Shown here piece by piece: positions 1-8,202 of a stretch of 64,000 bases of DNA. A program made the position numbers and the translations under genes. The notes below the pieces were generated by a model. That model searched no databases, had not been told where the DNA came from, and worked only from the letters and a program-made list of their open reading frames with translations. Within the stretch, counting starts at the first letter, position 1; every line of letters starts with the position of its first letter. The stretch is from G963677185 sp963677185 (GTDB lineage Bacteria > Bacillota > Syntrophomonadia > Syntrophomonadales > Syntrophomonadaceae): assembly GCA_963677185.1 (NCBI GenBank), contig OY781889.1, positions 1,550,001 to 1,614,000 on the forward strand, read 5' to 3'.

Positions 1-1397
1 TGAACTGGACTGACCTGGTGGCTCCCGAAGATCTGGAGCGCATCATGACTTATCACTATGCAAGACGGCAGGATGTGCATTCACTGCCGGCCAAATACGA
101 ATTCAGCATAATTGACCGCTGGGGTGAGCTCAAGAATATTCTGTTCTCGGTGGCCATGATCCCGGGTACCGGTAAAAGTGTGGCTGGTATCGTGGATATA
201 ACCGAGCGCCGACAGGCTGAAGAAGAGAATAAGAGGCTGCAGAGCCTGCTCAGCAATATTATTGACTCCATGCCTACTGTTCTGGTAGGGGTTGACGCCA
301 ACCGAACGATTAACCAGTGGAATATGGAAGCGGAAAGGATATCTGGCTTCAGCATCCAGGAAGTTCGGGGCAAGGAAATCGAGGAGGTCTTCCCCTTCAT
401 GAACCAGTGTTCCGATAACCTTAACGAAGCCCTGGAGGAAGGGATGATACCGCAAGAAGAAAGGCTGTCTCTCGAGCGCGATGGCATAGTTTGTCACCTT
501 AACATCACTATTTATCCCCTGATCGGCCGCGAGATAGAAGGCGCAGTGGTTCTTATGGACGATATTACCGACAAAGTGCGGCTGGATGAGATCATGATCC
601 AGACGGAAAAAATGATGTCGGTCGGTGGGCTGGCTGCCGGTATGGCCCATGAAATCAACAACCCGCTGGGCGGAATCATTCAAGGAGTTCAGAATATTGG
701 GCGCCGGTTTGATCCCCAGCACCCCAGAAATGTCGAGACAGCACAGTCAATCGGGATCGATCTCGATAAAATGCAGGAATATATGAAACAGAGGCAAATA
801 GATGGATTTTTAGACGGTATTCGTGATAGCGGCCTGCGTGCATCCAAAATTGTGAAAAACATGCTCATGTTCAGCCGGGCCAGCCAGTTTGAAAAGTCTC
901 TTAACCGGCCCGAGGTTTTGCTGGAGCGCAGCCTGGAACTGGCTTCAAGCGATTATGATCTGCGCCGGCAGTACGATTTCCGCCATATACAGCTAATCCG
1001 CGAATATGAGCCCGATCTGGGTGAAGTACTCTGCTCTGACATCGAAATAGAGCAGGTGCTGCTTAATCTCATGAAAAATGCAGCCCAGGCTATGCAGGGC
1101 ATGAGAGATCGCAACGAGACTCCCCGCATAATCCTGCGCTGCTACCAGGAATCTGCCCTGGCGGTGATTGAGGTAGAGGACAACGGACCCGGTATGGACG
1201 AGGCTGTAAAGAGAAGGATATTCGAGCCGTTTTACACTACCAAGGCAACCGGTGAAGGCACCGGGCTGGGCCTGTCAGTAGCCTATTTCATCATTACACA
1301 GAACCATAATGGGCAAATGCACGTGGAATCCAGCCCTTCCAAAGGCGCTCGCTTCATAATCAAGCTCCCTTTGCCCGGGCCGGGCTACGGGGAATGA
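1..1397 (+). CDS. PAS sensor histidine kinase, 5' end cut by the window edge
   Basis: The reading frame is open to base 3 and begins inside a PAS domain, so the true start lies outside the window. Counting from the first internal GTG at base 18, a second PAS domain spans about residues 71-190. The phospho-acceptor motif AHEINNPLGG has its His at residue 211. The ATPase domain shows NLMKNAAQAM (N box), DNGPGM (G1) and GEGTGLGL (G2). No transmembrane segment or receiver domain is seen in the visible part, so it is probably a cytoplasmic kinase that signals to a separate response regulator. It closely resembles the C-terminal half of the kinase at 32796-35600, including TEKMMSVGG just before the H box, so the two are paralogues. 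The ligand is unknown. Confidence 0.9.
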   Translation, partial: NWTDLVAPEDLERIMTYHYARRQDVHSLPAKYEFSIIDRWGELKNILFSVAMIPGTGKSVAGIVDITERRQAEEENKRLQSLLSNIIDSMPTVLVGVDANRTINQWNMEAERISGFSIQEVRGKEIEEVFPFMNQCSDNLNEALEEGMIPQEERLSLERDGIVCHLNITIYPLIGREIEGAVVLMDDITDKVRLDEIMIQTEKMMSVGGLAAGMAHEINNPLGGIIQGVQNIGRRFDPQHPRNVETAQSIGIDLDKMQEYMKQRQIDGFLDGIRDSGLRASKIVKNMLMFSRASQFEKSLNRPEVLLERSLELASSDYDLRRQYDFRHIQLIREYEPDLGEVLCSDIEIEQVLLNLMKNAAQAMQGMRDRNETPRIILRCYQESALAVIEVEDNGPGMDEAVKRRIFEPFYTTKATGEGTGLGLSVAYFIITQNHNGQMHVESSPSKGARFIIKLPLPGPGYGE

Positions 1398-1434
1398 GTG
1401 CAGGGAGTATTCGTACGGCTCAATAGGGGAAAAT

Positions 1435-1962
1435 ATGAAACAGAAAATATTTGAAGAATGGGCCAGGCATAAATACTCCGAGAAACAGCGGATTATTGCT
1501 GTGATTCCTGCAGGGTTGTTATTTGTGGCAATCATACCGTTCTTTCTAGTGAGAATATCTAGCATGGATACAAGGCTCGGGATGGACAGCTTGATATTTG
1601 AACCATTTAACCTTGTGATTGGCATAGCCCTGGTGGCGGTCGGTACTGTATTTGCTGCCTGGTCCAATCACTCAGTATTCATAGAGGGGCAGGGTACGCC
1701 AGTTCCGTTTCTCCCGACCCAGAAACTTCTTGTAAGCGGCCCCTTCAGGTATTGCAGGAATCCCATGGCTTTTGGCACCATATGCTATTATTTGGGAATT
1801 GTGTTCTTTACAGGTTCCCCATCCTCATTGGTATTATTCCTGATTCTAGTGGCGGCTCTTCTTATCTATATTAAGCGTATCGAAGAAAAGGAACTGCAGG
1901 CCAGGTTTGGACAGGAGTACATAGATTATAAAAAAAGAGTTTCATTTATCATTCCACATTAA
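1435..1962 (+). CDS. Isoprenylcysteine carboxyl methyltransferase-like membrane protein
   Basis: This 175-residue protein has about four hydrophobic segments. Near residue 100 it has a GPFRYCRNPM motif, the signature of the ICMT/phospholipid methyltransferase family (usually GPYRYxRNPxY), and it ends in the typical charged tail with an ERxxxxxFGxEYxxYKxxV-like pattern. Members are membrane enzymes that methylate with S-adenosylmethionine; bacterial substrates are mostly unknown, so none is assigned. It begins 37 bases after the upstream kinase with AGGGGA ahead of the ATG, and may be cotranscribed with it. Confidence 0.8.
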   Translation: MKQKIFEEWARHKYSEKQRIIAVIPAGLLFVAIIPFFLVRISSMDTRLGMDSLIFEPFNLVIGIALVAVGTVFAAWSNHSVFIEGQGTPVPFLPTQKLLVSGPFRYCRNPMAFGTICYYLGIVFFTGSPSSLVLFLILVAALLIYIKRIEEKELQARFGQEYIDYKKRVSFIIPH

Positions 1963-2535
1963 TTGTTGACCGCCCCTACGAGCCTTTTCCGTGGGCCGTG
2001 TCAACTCTTCGTGGGTAGCTCCTGCTGAATTTATTACTTTGTGTTTGATGATAATACATGCATAATGTTATGGATTCCGCTGCCATGGGACTTGGCTCGT
2101 TCCAGGCCTCCTCAAAAGAAGACTATGCTTCTCGTCTCCCCAGTCAGCCGGTCCCGCTCCAACTGGCCATCCGTGGCCAGGTTCGCGTTCCACGCATCCT
2201 GCGTTCCACCGGCAGGACAGGGTTCGCCTTCGAAGAGTCATCTAGTATTCGTCGGCAGTCACTCTCCAAGTGCCATAGCAACGTATATTCCATAAATATT
2301 CTGCTTGCCTGATTTCTTAACCTGTTTATATCATAAAAGCCGGTGAACTGACCAGTTTCCTCAACATCCGCTTAAATGCCTATCAAATGAGAGCGGACCA
2401 AAACGGGGCAGTACCCATTTTGATCCGCTCTTACATCCTACATCTCGCACCATAGATTTTTGATCATCCGTTTCTATCGTGCCATATTAGTCATTTGCCT
2501 CGAGAATTGATTCCCATTTCACTGAATACAGCTCT
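1963..2535. other. Gene-free interval of 573 bases
   Basis: Short open frames occur between 2041 and 2312, but they overlap one another in two frames, lack ribosome sites and resemble nothing recognisable. The only clear structure is the inverted repeat at 2391-2430. The interval separates a rightward gene from a leftward one, so it should hold the terminators of both. Confidence 0.6.
2391..2430 (-). terminator. Strand-specific hairpin downstream of the surface-protein gene
   Basis: Two 17-base arms (2391-2407 and 2414-2430) are separated by 6 bases. As RNA from the minus strand all 17 positions pair, two of them as U-G wobbles. As plus-strand RNA the same two positions would be C-A mismatches. 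This points to a functional minus-strand transcript, the 3' region of the gene ending at 2536. There is no long U tract after it, so it may be a processing or stabilising hairpin rather than a simple intrinsic terminator. Confidence 0.6.
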
Positions 2536-4644
2536 TCAGGCCTTACTATACCTGCGCATCACCAGACCGCTGCCGGCAAACATTGAGGCCAGGAGCATGA
2601 TGCTGGCCAAACTGTCAGCGCCGGTCTTGGGCAGTTCACCTGGTGCAGCCGGTTCAGCGGGCGCTCCTTGAGGCGTTTCCGGAGTAACTGAAACCGGCTG
2701 GACTACTGGCTGGACTTCCGGCTTGATTGGTTCAGTTGCCGGCTGTTCCGGGACAGCCTCGGTCGGAGTCGCAGTCTCGGTCACCGTTGCTGGCGGGGTA
2801 TAGTCATTGCTGCTGGCGGTCCACTCGTCAACAGGTGTGCCGCCATCGCTGACAGCAGGCAGGTTGGGGCGAATGATCTGGTCCAGAACCAGGGTCAAGC
2901 CCATGTGGCTATCTTCGTTCCGATCCGAAACGCCTCCACTTTGAACAATACCCGTGCCCCGGGCATACGCAGGATAATTGGGATCATCGCTTGATTTGCC
3001 CAGATATGGATCCGGGTCAGGGGGTGTCCCATAATATTCATAAGTGCAGGTCAAATCAATATATTCCAGGGTGTCGTCACCGGTGGTGGTGAGAACCACG
3101 GGATCGAAAACCAGCAAGTAATTTATCTGCTCGCCTTCAACCCACTGATATACAATTTTCTGTTTGGCCTCGTCATGCTTGAATACAGCGTTTAGGGTGA
3201 TACCGGTTAAATATTCTTCATACTCAGGATTGTCGCCCTCACCGCCTTTGGCTGTGGTGCCGGAACCATCGGCCAAATAATCGTTATATAACTGATCAAC
3301 CCTGAATACCCAGTAAACCGTGTTAGCTGAACCGTCCAGAGCGTGCGTCGTATTTACAAACTCGGGAATACCTGTAAGTTCGGGCAAATTATCATTAACG
3401 GAATATGGGGGTTCATTGTAATATTCATAATTGTCATTATCAATGGACCTTTGCCACCAACCAGGATCGTAATTAATTATATTATAATATTGTGATAAGG
3501 CTTCGTCCTTGGGCATTTCCCACATAGGCCCAGCGATATCGAATTCTCCATCATCATAAACTTGGATATCATAGAAATTCTGATAATCACGACTATTGAT
3601 TCCTTGCAGACCGGGGAAATTTTCTGAATAGGTCCTGGTAATAACGTGACTTGCTGTATCAGCAACCGCTGATGTACATACCAGGTTAAAAATCACTTCA
3701 TCGGGGTCAATGCTATAGTCAGATGAATCATCTCCGTAATGACCTGGGCTGTTATTGCCATTACTATTTATATATTCGGAATCCCCTTCATACATCTGGA
3801 CTACAGGGTTACTGGCATGCTCATAGCCACCGCGGGCCAGCCCGGAGCCGGTAACATTGCCTGCCGGATCATTAACTGCAGGATTAGTAATAGCATCGTC
3901 CAAATCGCTGCTTTCGCCAGTGTTGCCATCCGCAGTATTGCTGCCTGTGGGCAGCGGGCTCTGTTCCTGCTGATTGTCCACACTGCCTTCCGGATGGTCG
4001 ACAACTTCAATAATTGTCGGTGATTGAACCGTGTTCAATTCTGGTTCAGGCTGAACCACATTTTCCGATTGAGTATCGGCAGGACTCGCTTCATGCTCGT
4101 TACTGCAATTGTTGTCAGCGGGTGGTGCGGTCAGGTTCTGTTCAGGTGCAGGTGCCTGCAGTTCCGGTTCCAGAGTCTCCTGAACATCCTGTACTGGTGC
4201 CTCCATTACGGTTACAATGTAATCAACCCGGGCTCCCTTGATGTTTGGCACCGAGGTTCCACTGTAATTTACTGCGAATTCCCAGTTCTCCACGGCATCG
4301 CTGCGGTTCAGGAACGTGCCGCTGGCCTGTCTTTGTTCACCATTATCGAAGAATATGGTCAGGACCGGTTGTCCCAGGGCCGGGTTGCAGGTCATCTGGA
4401 ATGTCCAGCTCATAGCAGTGGCTTCTTGCGCGATTTCTGCCGGCTGCTCCAGCCCTTGAATCTGACTGTCATCAAAGCTTTCCGACGCGGGTATGTTTTC
4501 GACTGCGACTTGCTGTCCTTCTGTGGCAGCTTGGTCCTCCGCAGTAGCGGCGGGCACTACCAGCGCCACGCTGAAGCTCATCACGAAGGATAGCAGCACC
4601 AGCACGGCCAGGTATCGAGATTGTTTCAAGTCATACATTCTCAT
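2536..4644 (-). CDS. LPXTG-anchored surface protein
   Basis: This 702-residue protein has a signal peptide (residues 1 to about 35: KQSR, a hydrophobic stretch, then PAATA) and a complete C-terminal sortase signal: LPKTG, a hydrophobic stretch, and the charged tail RRYSKA. It should therefore be covalently attached to the cell wall. Between these lie a globular N-terminal part, low-complexity Gln/Pro/Glu-rich linkers (about residues 150-300), a Tyr/Asp-rich domain (300-600), and a Pro/Thr/Glu-rich stalk before the anchor. No enzymatic motif is recognisable; adhesion or S-layer-like roles are only guesses. The start is supported by GGGAGAG six bases before the ATG. The promoter region carries PhoB-type repeats (4701-4744). 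No sortase gene is in the window. Confidence 0.85.
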   Translation of the reverse strand: MRMYDLKQSRYLAVLVLLSFVMSFSVALVVPAATAEDQAATEGQQVAVENIPASESFDDSQIQGLEQPAEIAQEATAMSWTFQMTCNPALGQPVLTIFFDNGEQRQASGTFLNRSDAVENWEFAVNYSGTSVPNIKGARVDYIVTVMEAPVQDVQETLEPELQAPAPEQNLTAPPADNNCSNEHEASPADTQSENVVQPEPELNTVQSPTIIEVVDHPEGSVDNQQEQSPLPTGSNTADGNTGESSDLDDAITNPAVNDPAGNVTGSGLARGGYEHASNPVVQMYEGDSEYINSNGNNSPGHYGDDSSDYSIDPDEVIFNLVCTSAVADTASHVITRTYSENFPGLQGINSRDYQNFYDIQVYDDGEFDIAGPMWEMPKDEALSQYYNIINYDPGWWQRSIDNDNYEYYNEPPYSVNDNLPELTGIPEFVNTTHALDGSANTVYWVFRVDQLYNDYLADGSGTTAKGGEGDNPEYEEYLTGITLNAVFKHDEAKQKIVYQWVEGEQINYLLVFDPVVLTTTGDDTLEYIDLTCTYEYYGTPPDPDPYLGKSSDDPNYPAYARGTGIVQSGGVSDRNEDSHMGLTLVLDQIIRPNLPAVSDGGTPVDEWTASSNDYTPPATVTETATPTEAVPEQPATEPIKPEVQPVVQPVSVTPETPQGAPAEPAAPGELPKTGADSLASIMLLASMFAGSGLVMRRYSKA

Positions 4645-4686
4645 CCATTACTCTCCCTTCAAATTTGCAGATTAATGATTATTCTA

Positions 4687-4695
4687 ATAATAGCA
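4687..4695 (-). promoter_or_regulatory. Extended -10 promoter of the surface-protein gene
   Basis: Read on the minus strand, TGCTATTAT matches an extended -10 (TGnTATAAT with one mismatch), about 43 bases before the start codon. No good -35 is present. Its place is taken by the four 11-bp repeats at 4701-4744, the arrangement expected of an activator-dependent promoter. Confidence 0.6.
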
Positions 4696-4700
4696 GCCAG

Positions 4701-4744
4701 CTGTCACCGTTCAGTCACTTTTCAGTTACATTTCAGTCACAGAA
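4701..4744 (-). promoter_or_regulatory. Four 11-bp direct repeats, PhoB/OmpR-type operator
   Basis: Four consecutive 11-base units at 4701, 4712, 4723 and 4734 read CTGTCACCGTT, CAGTCACTTTT, CAGTTACATTT and CAGTCACAGAA on the plus strand. An 11-base period and a CTGTCA-like core are hallmarks of Pho boxes bound by PhoB/OmpR-family regulators. The units end 5 bases upstream of the extended -10, in the position for activating the leftward surface-protein gene. The CTGTCA orientation is opposite to that usual in E. coli, so assignment to phosphate control is an inference. Confidence 0.65.
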
Positions 4745-4947
4745 GACTATTCTAGTATGCGTTGTCCATAAAAGGTTAGCATAAACATCGGAATCCAGGA
4801 GGATTTAAGGATATTTGCGTGAATAATAAATACAAATTTGGGAGTAATGATATATTCAGCGATCAGACCTGAAGGACCATATTTTAAAATGGATGAATCA
4901 TGCTTCTTGGTATATGGAAAGGCCTCGCTGCCCGATGTTCCCAGGAA

Positions 4948-6168
4948 TTAAAACAAACTGTCCTGAACCAGCAGCGGCGCTTCCTTTTTCGCGCTTTTAC
5001 GGGTTCCAGGCTCAATAATTGACTGCTCTCGCATTGGTGGAAACAAGGGGGATAGAGTTTGCGTCCACTGGCTGGTGTTTAAGGCCGCACTTCCTTCATG
5101 CCAGGCAGCCAATCGCTTCAAGGCCCGCATTCTATCGGGCTGGCCAGTCCTGGCTTTACGTAGAGCCCGGTTCAGCGTGTTGTAGCTGTTTTCGATATCT
5201 GATTCGTTAACCGGAAACGGGTAACCGTCCTTTCCGCCATGGGCAAAAGCGTAGCGAACCGGATCCCGCCGACTGACCTGTACACCAAAAGCCACCTCCG
5301 CTACCAGGCAAAGGGCTCGGAGCGTACCAGCCCCCAGGCCCTCGGTTTTCAAAAGGGCTTCGAAGTCATCTGCCTGCTGTTCATAAGCTGCGGTCAAAGC
5401 CCGGTTGATATAACTGGAGCGGGGGATGGGATGGCAATGGCGCAGGTGCAGAGCGGGGAGGCTATTAGTTATGCGCAGCAGTTCGGATGTGGTCTTTTCG
5501 GGCCTTTCGCGGCTGAGCTGTACACAGGCCTCTTGAAGAGACTGATTATCATGAGCAACCAGATTCAGGCTTTCCGCTTGCTGGTCACAACAGATAGCCG
5601 CATGCGGATCAGCGGTGAAAGACGGCATAGTCTCCTCCAGCCAGTGATAGCGGCGGGCCATCCGAATATCCGGGTTCATGCCCTGCTGGATAACTGCCCA
5701 GCTGCCCTGGCCAGTGAAAACAAAGAAATGGTGGTATATCTGGTAACCGTCCTGAACCGCTGAACTATCCACTTTCGCCGTAATTCGGCTGGTGTAGGCC
5801 AGCTTGCCGGCATCCACCTTCAAGTGATAGCGTTCTCCTGCTTCAGCAATTTCCAGGGGAGTTTTACGCGAGCTTGCTCCCTTGCCACCGGCCATAAACA
5901 GCCCGGCTTCAGGCCCAATATTTTTCAAGCCTTCTTTCAAGGCCCCGCAAACTGTTGTGGTCACACCGGATGAATGCCAGTCGAAGCCAGCCACACATCC
6001 GAGCGCCTGGAACCAGTAGGGATCTGAAAGTCGCCGCAGAACTTCTTCCACACCGGCATCTTCAATAATGACTTCGACTATCGCTGCACAGAGCGCTTTC
6101 ATGTGTACGAACAGCCAGGCCGGACACTGCCCGCCGTGCAAAGGCAAGGAGCTGGTACCAGTTCGCAT
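4948..6168 (-). CDS. DUF763 family protein
   Basis: This 406-residue protein begins RTGTSSLPLHGGQCPAWLF, close to the conserved N-terminus of the DUF763 family (COG1415). Family members are present in archaea and scattered bacteria and have no established function. Conserved-looking motifs include VAGFDWHSSGVTTTVCGALKEG and FTGQGSWAVIQQGMN. There are no signal peptide or membrane segments, so it should be cytoplasmic. AAGGGGG lies about 9 bases before the ATG. It is a single gene, separated from the surface-protein gene by its promoter region. Confidence 0.85.
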   Translation of the reverse strand: MRTGTSSLPLHGGQCPAWLFVHMKALCAAIVEVIIEDAGVEEVLRRLSDPYWFQALGCVAGFDWHSSGVTTTVCGALKEGLKNIGPEAGLFMAGGKGASSRKTPLEIAEAGERYHLKVDAGKLAYTSRITAKVDSSAVQDGYQIYHHFFVFTGQGSWAVIQQGMNPDIRMARRYHWLEETMPSFTADPHAAICCDQQAESLNLVAHDNQSLQEACVQLSRERPEKTTSELLRITNSLPALHLRHCHPIPRSSYINRALTAAYEQQADDFEALLKTEGLGAGTLRALCLVAEVAFGVQVSRRDPVRYAFAHGGKDGYPFPVNESDIENSYNTLNRALRKARTGQPDRMRALKRLAAWHEGSAALNTSQWTQTLSPLFPPMREQSIIEPGTRKSAKKEAPLLVQDSLF

Positions 6169-6318
6169 TCAAGCCGCCCCCTTCAATCCTTTTCTTTAAT
6201 ATTAAGATTAATCAGCGCGCAATGCAAACATTTGTTCTTTTAGATTTTATAGAAAGTGTAAAGGACGGTTGGTGGTTCCGTGATTCGGTGGCCAGTGCTG
6301 CATTTTAATGGCTGTTTT

Positions 6319-7927
6319 GGGGGTGCGGACCTTTTCTTGGACTGATTAGGCAGTCAACCCCAGACTTCGCCTATACTCTACGGGACTCATTGCACCCAAT
6401 GAGATTTTGATACGCTTTTCATTGTACCAGACAAGATATTTATCTAGGACGTCTATAAACTCCTCGATATCTACGCCAACCCAAGATCTATTGTAGAACA
6501 TCTCGTTTTTAAGTCTCCCGAAAAATCCCTCACACGCGGCATTGTCGGGAGAGCAGCCCTTCTTTGACATTGATCGTTGGAGGCCTGCGTTGTGCATTCG
6601 CGATATCCAGCCAGGCCAGCGATAATGACTACCTCGATCGGAGTGCACTAACGGATACTCGCCTTCTATTAGGGTTTCCGTCGCACGATCAAGCATGCTG
6701 TTGACCAAAGCAGCATCGGGGTTGGTTCCAATAGACCAACTCGGTAGCAAACCATCGAAGCAATCTACAATTGGAGACAGATATATTTTCCCCGCCGGTA
6801 TGGAGAACTCGGTGATGTCTGTAAGCCATTTTAGGTTTGGTGCATCAGCATTAAAATTACGCTCGATTATATTATCTGCACCGGGATTATCCTCACCTTG
6901 ATACGAACAATATTTCCGCCTCTTTCTTTGAAACACTTCAAGCCCGGATTCTCCCATTAAGCGCCGCACTACTTTTTCGGAAATGCGTGTTTTTTCTCTC
7001 ACAAGCAAAGCATGGATGCGACGGTAACCATATCTCCTACCGTTCTCATCAAACAACTCTACAATGCGTCTCCGCAGTTCATCATATTTACCTGGCATAG
7101 ACACGATTTTCCTATGGTAGAAGTATGTACTGCGTGCCATTTGTAGGTGGGTAAGCACTTCAGTCAACGGATACTCATCTATCAGGGCGTCGGCCAGAAT
7201 CACCTTCTCTTTGTTTGTTAGGTTCGTCGGTACGACGCCCGGGTCTTTTTTTAAAATTTCTGCTGTCCCCTCGAGAATCGCCTTTTCTAGCTTCAATCCT
7301 TTAATCTGGCGTTTCAGCGATGCGATTTCGGATAAAAGGGCATCTTTTTCATTGTTTAGCGGTTGCGCCTCGGCTTTAGGCATTTCTGTGCTATCCTCCT
7401 TGCCGAGCAGACCCTTTTTCCAGTTGTATAGCGCTTCTCGTGAGACGCCATATTCCCTGGCTATTGCTTTAGCACTGCCGTTTCTAGTACATAGAGCAAT
7501 CACGGCTTCTTTCTTCTGCTCTTCTGTGTATTGTAGCCCACCTACACGCTTTTTACGACATTCCGGCGCCAGTTCATCGCACCACTTCCGAAGAGTCTCT
7601 TTTGACGGATACCCCATCAGCCTAACGGTCCTTGATAGATTGCGACCATGCTCGAGAAAATGGGTTACTGCAGCTAGCTTCTGCTCTTCGGAAAATCTTG
7701 GGTGCCGTGAATACTTATCCCACAAGGCACCAGTCTCCTGTTCTTTGAGATATGCTTTATACCACCTGGGCAATGACCCGCGGTTCGGATAGCCAAGTTC
7801 GCGAATTACAGCCGCTATAGTTTTGTCATACTTGATGTACAGCTCAATTGCCTTCATCCGCTCGTTTCTTGAATACATACGGACACCCTCCTGTCTTTCA
7901 TAAGTTCAGGATTTTGTCCGCACCCCC
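6319..7927 (-). mobile_element. IS3-family insertion sequence
   Basis: The element is bounded by perfect 12-base terminal inverted repeats, GGGGGTGCGGAC at 6319-6330 and its complement at 7916-7927, enclosing a single transposase gene. TTT flanks both sides and could be a 3-base target duplication, though in T-rich DNA this is weak. The ends lack the TG...CA typical of most IS3 members, so the exact outer boundary could differ by a few bases. Confidence 0.8.
6346..7878 (-). CDS. IS3-family transposase, OrfA and OrfB fused in one frame
   Basis: This 510-residue protein starts with three successive helix-turn-helix segments (about residues 1-45, 58-105 and 117-158). A Leu-rich coiled coil (about 180-212) follows, then the rve integrase core with D354 (LTDI), D414 (HSDRG) and E450 (CEGFFGRLKNE), giving an exact DD(35)E spacing. 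Most IS3 elements encode OrfA and OrfB in overlapping frames joined by programmed frameshifting; here both halves are in one uninterrupted frame. The catalytic residues are intact, so the element may be active. Confidence 0.92.
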   Translation of the reverse strand: MYSRNERMKAIELYIKYDKTIAAVIRELGYPNRGSLPRWYKAYLKEQETGALWDKYSRHPRFSEEQKLAAVTHFLEHGRNLSRTVRLMGYPSKETLRKWCDELAPECRKKRVGGLQYTEEQKKEAVIALCTRNGSAKAIAREYGVSREALYNWKKGLLGKEDSTEMPKAEAQPLNNEKDALLSEIASLKRQIKGLKLEKAILEGTAEILKKDPGVVPTNLTNKEKVILADALIDEYPLTEVLTHLQMARSTYFYHRKIVSMPGKYDELRRRIVELFDENGRRYGYRRIHALLVREKTRISEKVVRRLMGESGLEVFQRKRRKYCSYQGEDNPGADNIIERNFNADAPNLKWLTDITEFSIPAGKIYLSPIVDCFDGLLPSWSIGTNPDAALVNSMLDRATETLIEGEYPLVHSDRGSHYRWPGWISRMHNAGLQRSMSKKGCSPDNAACEGFFGRLKNEMFYNRSWVGVDIEEFIDVLDKYLVWYNEKRIKISLGAMSPVEYRRSLGLTA

Positions 7928-8044
7928 TTTCGGTGTGTTTTTGTTGACCGCTCACAAACAATTGCTGAGCAACTTGCTTCCCAGGATATGAGTTCTTTCG
8001 ACCGCTAAAAGGCTGGTAGACGGATATACTTATAGAGCATAATC

Positions 8045-8063
8045 GGCCTGGAATTTTCCGGCC
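8045..8063 (+). other. Short hairpin ahead of the repeat-protein leader
   Basis: GGCC-T-GGAA and TTCC-G-GCC form a compact stem of about 8-9 pairs including one U-G. It lies 14 bases before the conserved CAATAGAGG leader motif. It could belong to the leader RNA or terminate upstream transcription. There is no T run, so the second is less likely. Confidence 0.35.
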
Positions 8064-8076
8064 TATTACTGCAGAT

Positions 8077-8095
8077 CAATAGAGGGGGGGATGTT
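8077..8095 (+). promoter_or_regulatory. Conserved leader motif shared with 23216-23232
   Basis: CAATAGAGG followed by a G run and ATGT occurs here and at 23216-23232, about 110-125 bases before each of two paralogous small genes. The DNA between motif and gene is mostly unrelated in the two copies, so the motif has been kept selectively. It could be an RNA element or protein site. The G run abuts an ATG, leaving no normal spacing for a ribosome site there. Confidence 0.5.
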
Positions 8096-8202
8096 AAAAA
8101 CGCGGTCATGTTTTCAGACAGAAAAGAAATATAGAAAAATCGAGAAGGCAACCAATGGCACTAACCGTGATCGAAAATTTTTCGATTGGGAGTGTTTTAG
8201 AT

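Noticed and set aside
2041..2312. Two overlapping open frames of 84 codons
   Set aside because: They overlap in different frames, have no ribosome site and no recognisable protein features.
6313..6318. IS left end extended to TG at 6313 to match the IS3 TG...CA rule
   Set aside because: The right end has no matching CA at the corresponding position; the perfect inverted repeat starts at 6319.
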